Shown: piece by piece, positions 38,294 to 38,529 of the stretch
Layout of the letters: the number at the start of each line of letters is the position of its first letter
How positions within the stretch are numbered: position 1 is the first letter of the stretch
Assembly (NCBI GenBank): GCA_021204005.1
Contig: JAJQAD010000079.1
Span: 1-38,529, forward strand
Origin: Clostridiales bacterium
GTDB lineage: Bacteria > Bacillota > Clostridia > Lachnospirales > Lachnospiraceae
Direction of reading: 5' to 3'
Length of the DNA: 38,529 bases
Translations under genes and position numbers: made by a program
The notes under the pieces: model-generated
What the model was told of the DNA's origin: nothing
The model's input: only the letters and a program-made list of their open reading frames with translations
Databases searched by the model: none

Positions 38294-38371
38294 ATGACAC
38301 CTTCTCTGTAATCAAAAAATTTGTTTTCCATTATCCGCAGCAACTATAGTAAAAGTGTACTTCGTTCCATT

Positions 38372-38529
38372 ATGCACGTCTTGGTAATCAGCACGATATG
38401 GATGTCTTTTGAGGTCGCAATTTGCGACCTCGAGCATTATCAGAACTATCTGATGAATTTGTATTATCTATTAGAGTCAGACGATCATATAGAATCTTAC
38501 TTTCCTGTGATGAAATATGTAAACGTTCT
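38372..38529 (+). CDS. Possible partial ORF running off the window edge
   Basis: MHVLVISTIWMSFEVAICDLEHYQNYLMNLYYLLESDDHIESYFPVMKYVNV, no stop before the end. Confidence 0.3.
   Translation, partial: MHVLVISTIWMSFEVAICDLEHYQNYLMNLYYLLESDDHIESYFPVMKYVNV

Overview
This is a roughly 38.5 kb, moderate-GC chromosomal window from a spore-forming Clostridia/Lachnospiraceae-like Firmicute. That placement is inferred from gene content: SCIFF peptide plus maturase, a spoIIA-sigF-spoVA sporulation locus, a valS T-box leader, YlmH, a SecD-SecF fusion, FabH, MalQ and FolC. Most genes are on the minus strand. The main unexplained structures are two intergenic arrays, about 22 kb apart (11857-12212 and 34418-34666). 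Each is built from 38-bp inverted-repeat units separated by 15-bp spacers, giving a 53-bp period, but the arm sequences are unrelated (TACGGAC..GTCCGTA versus AACCCA..TGGGTT). Other points of interest: a SCIFF precursor gene missing from the ORF track, with a repeat-like element and a GNRA-capped hairpin between it and its maturase; a tandem pair of paralogous radical SAM enzymes next to a divergent TetR regulator; a probable sigma-54 (rpoN) remnant abutting a spoVA operon that ends after spoVAC; an A7-tract frameshift in a small membrane protein; a dispersed GC-rich repeat family; a FabT-like palindrome downstream of a near-consensus fabH promoter; and a 45-aa small ORF. All assignments come from reading the sequence and recalling families; no searches were run.
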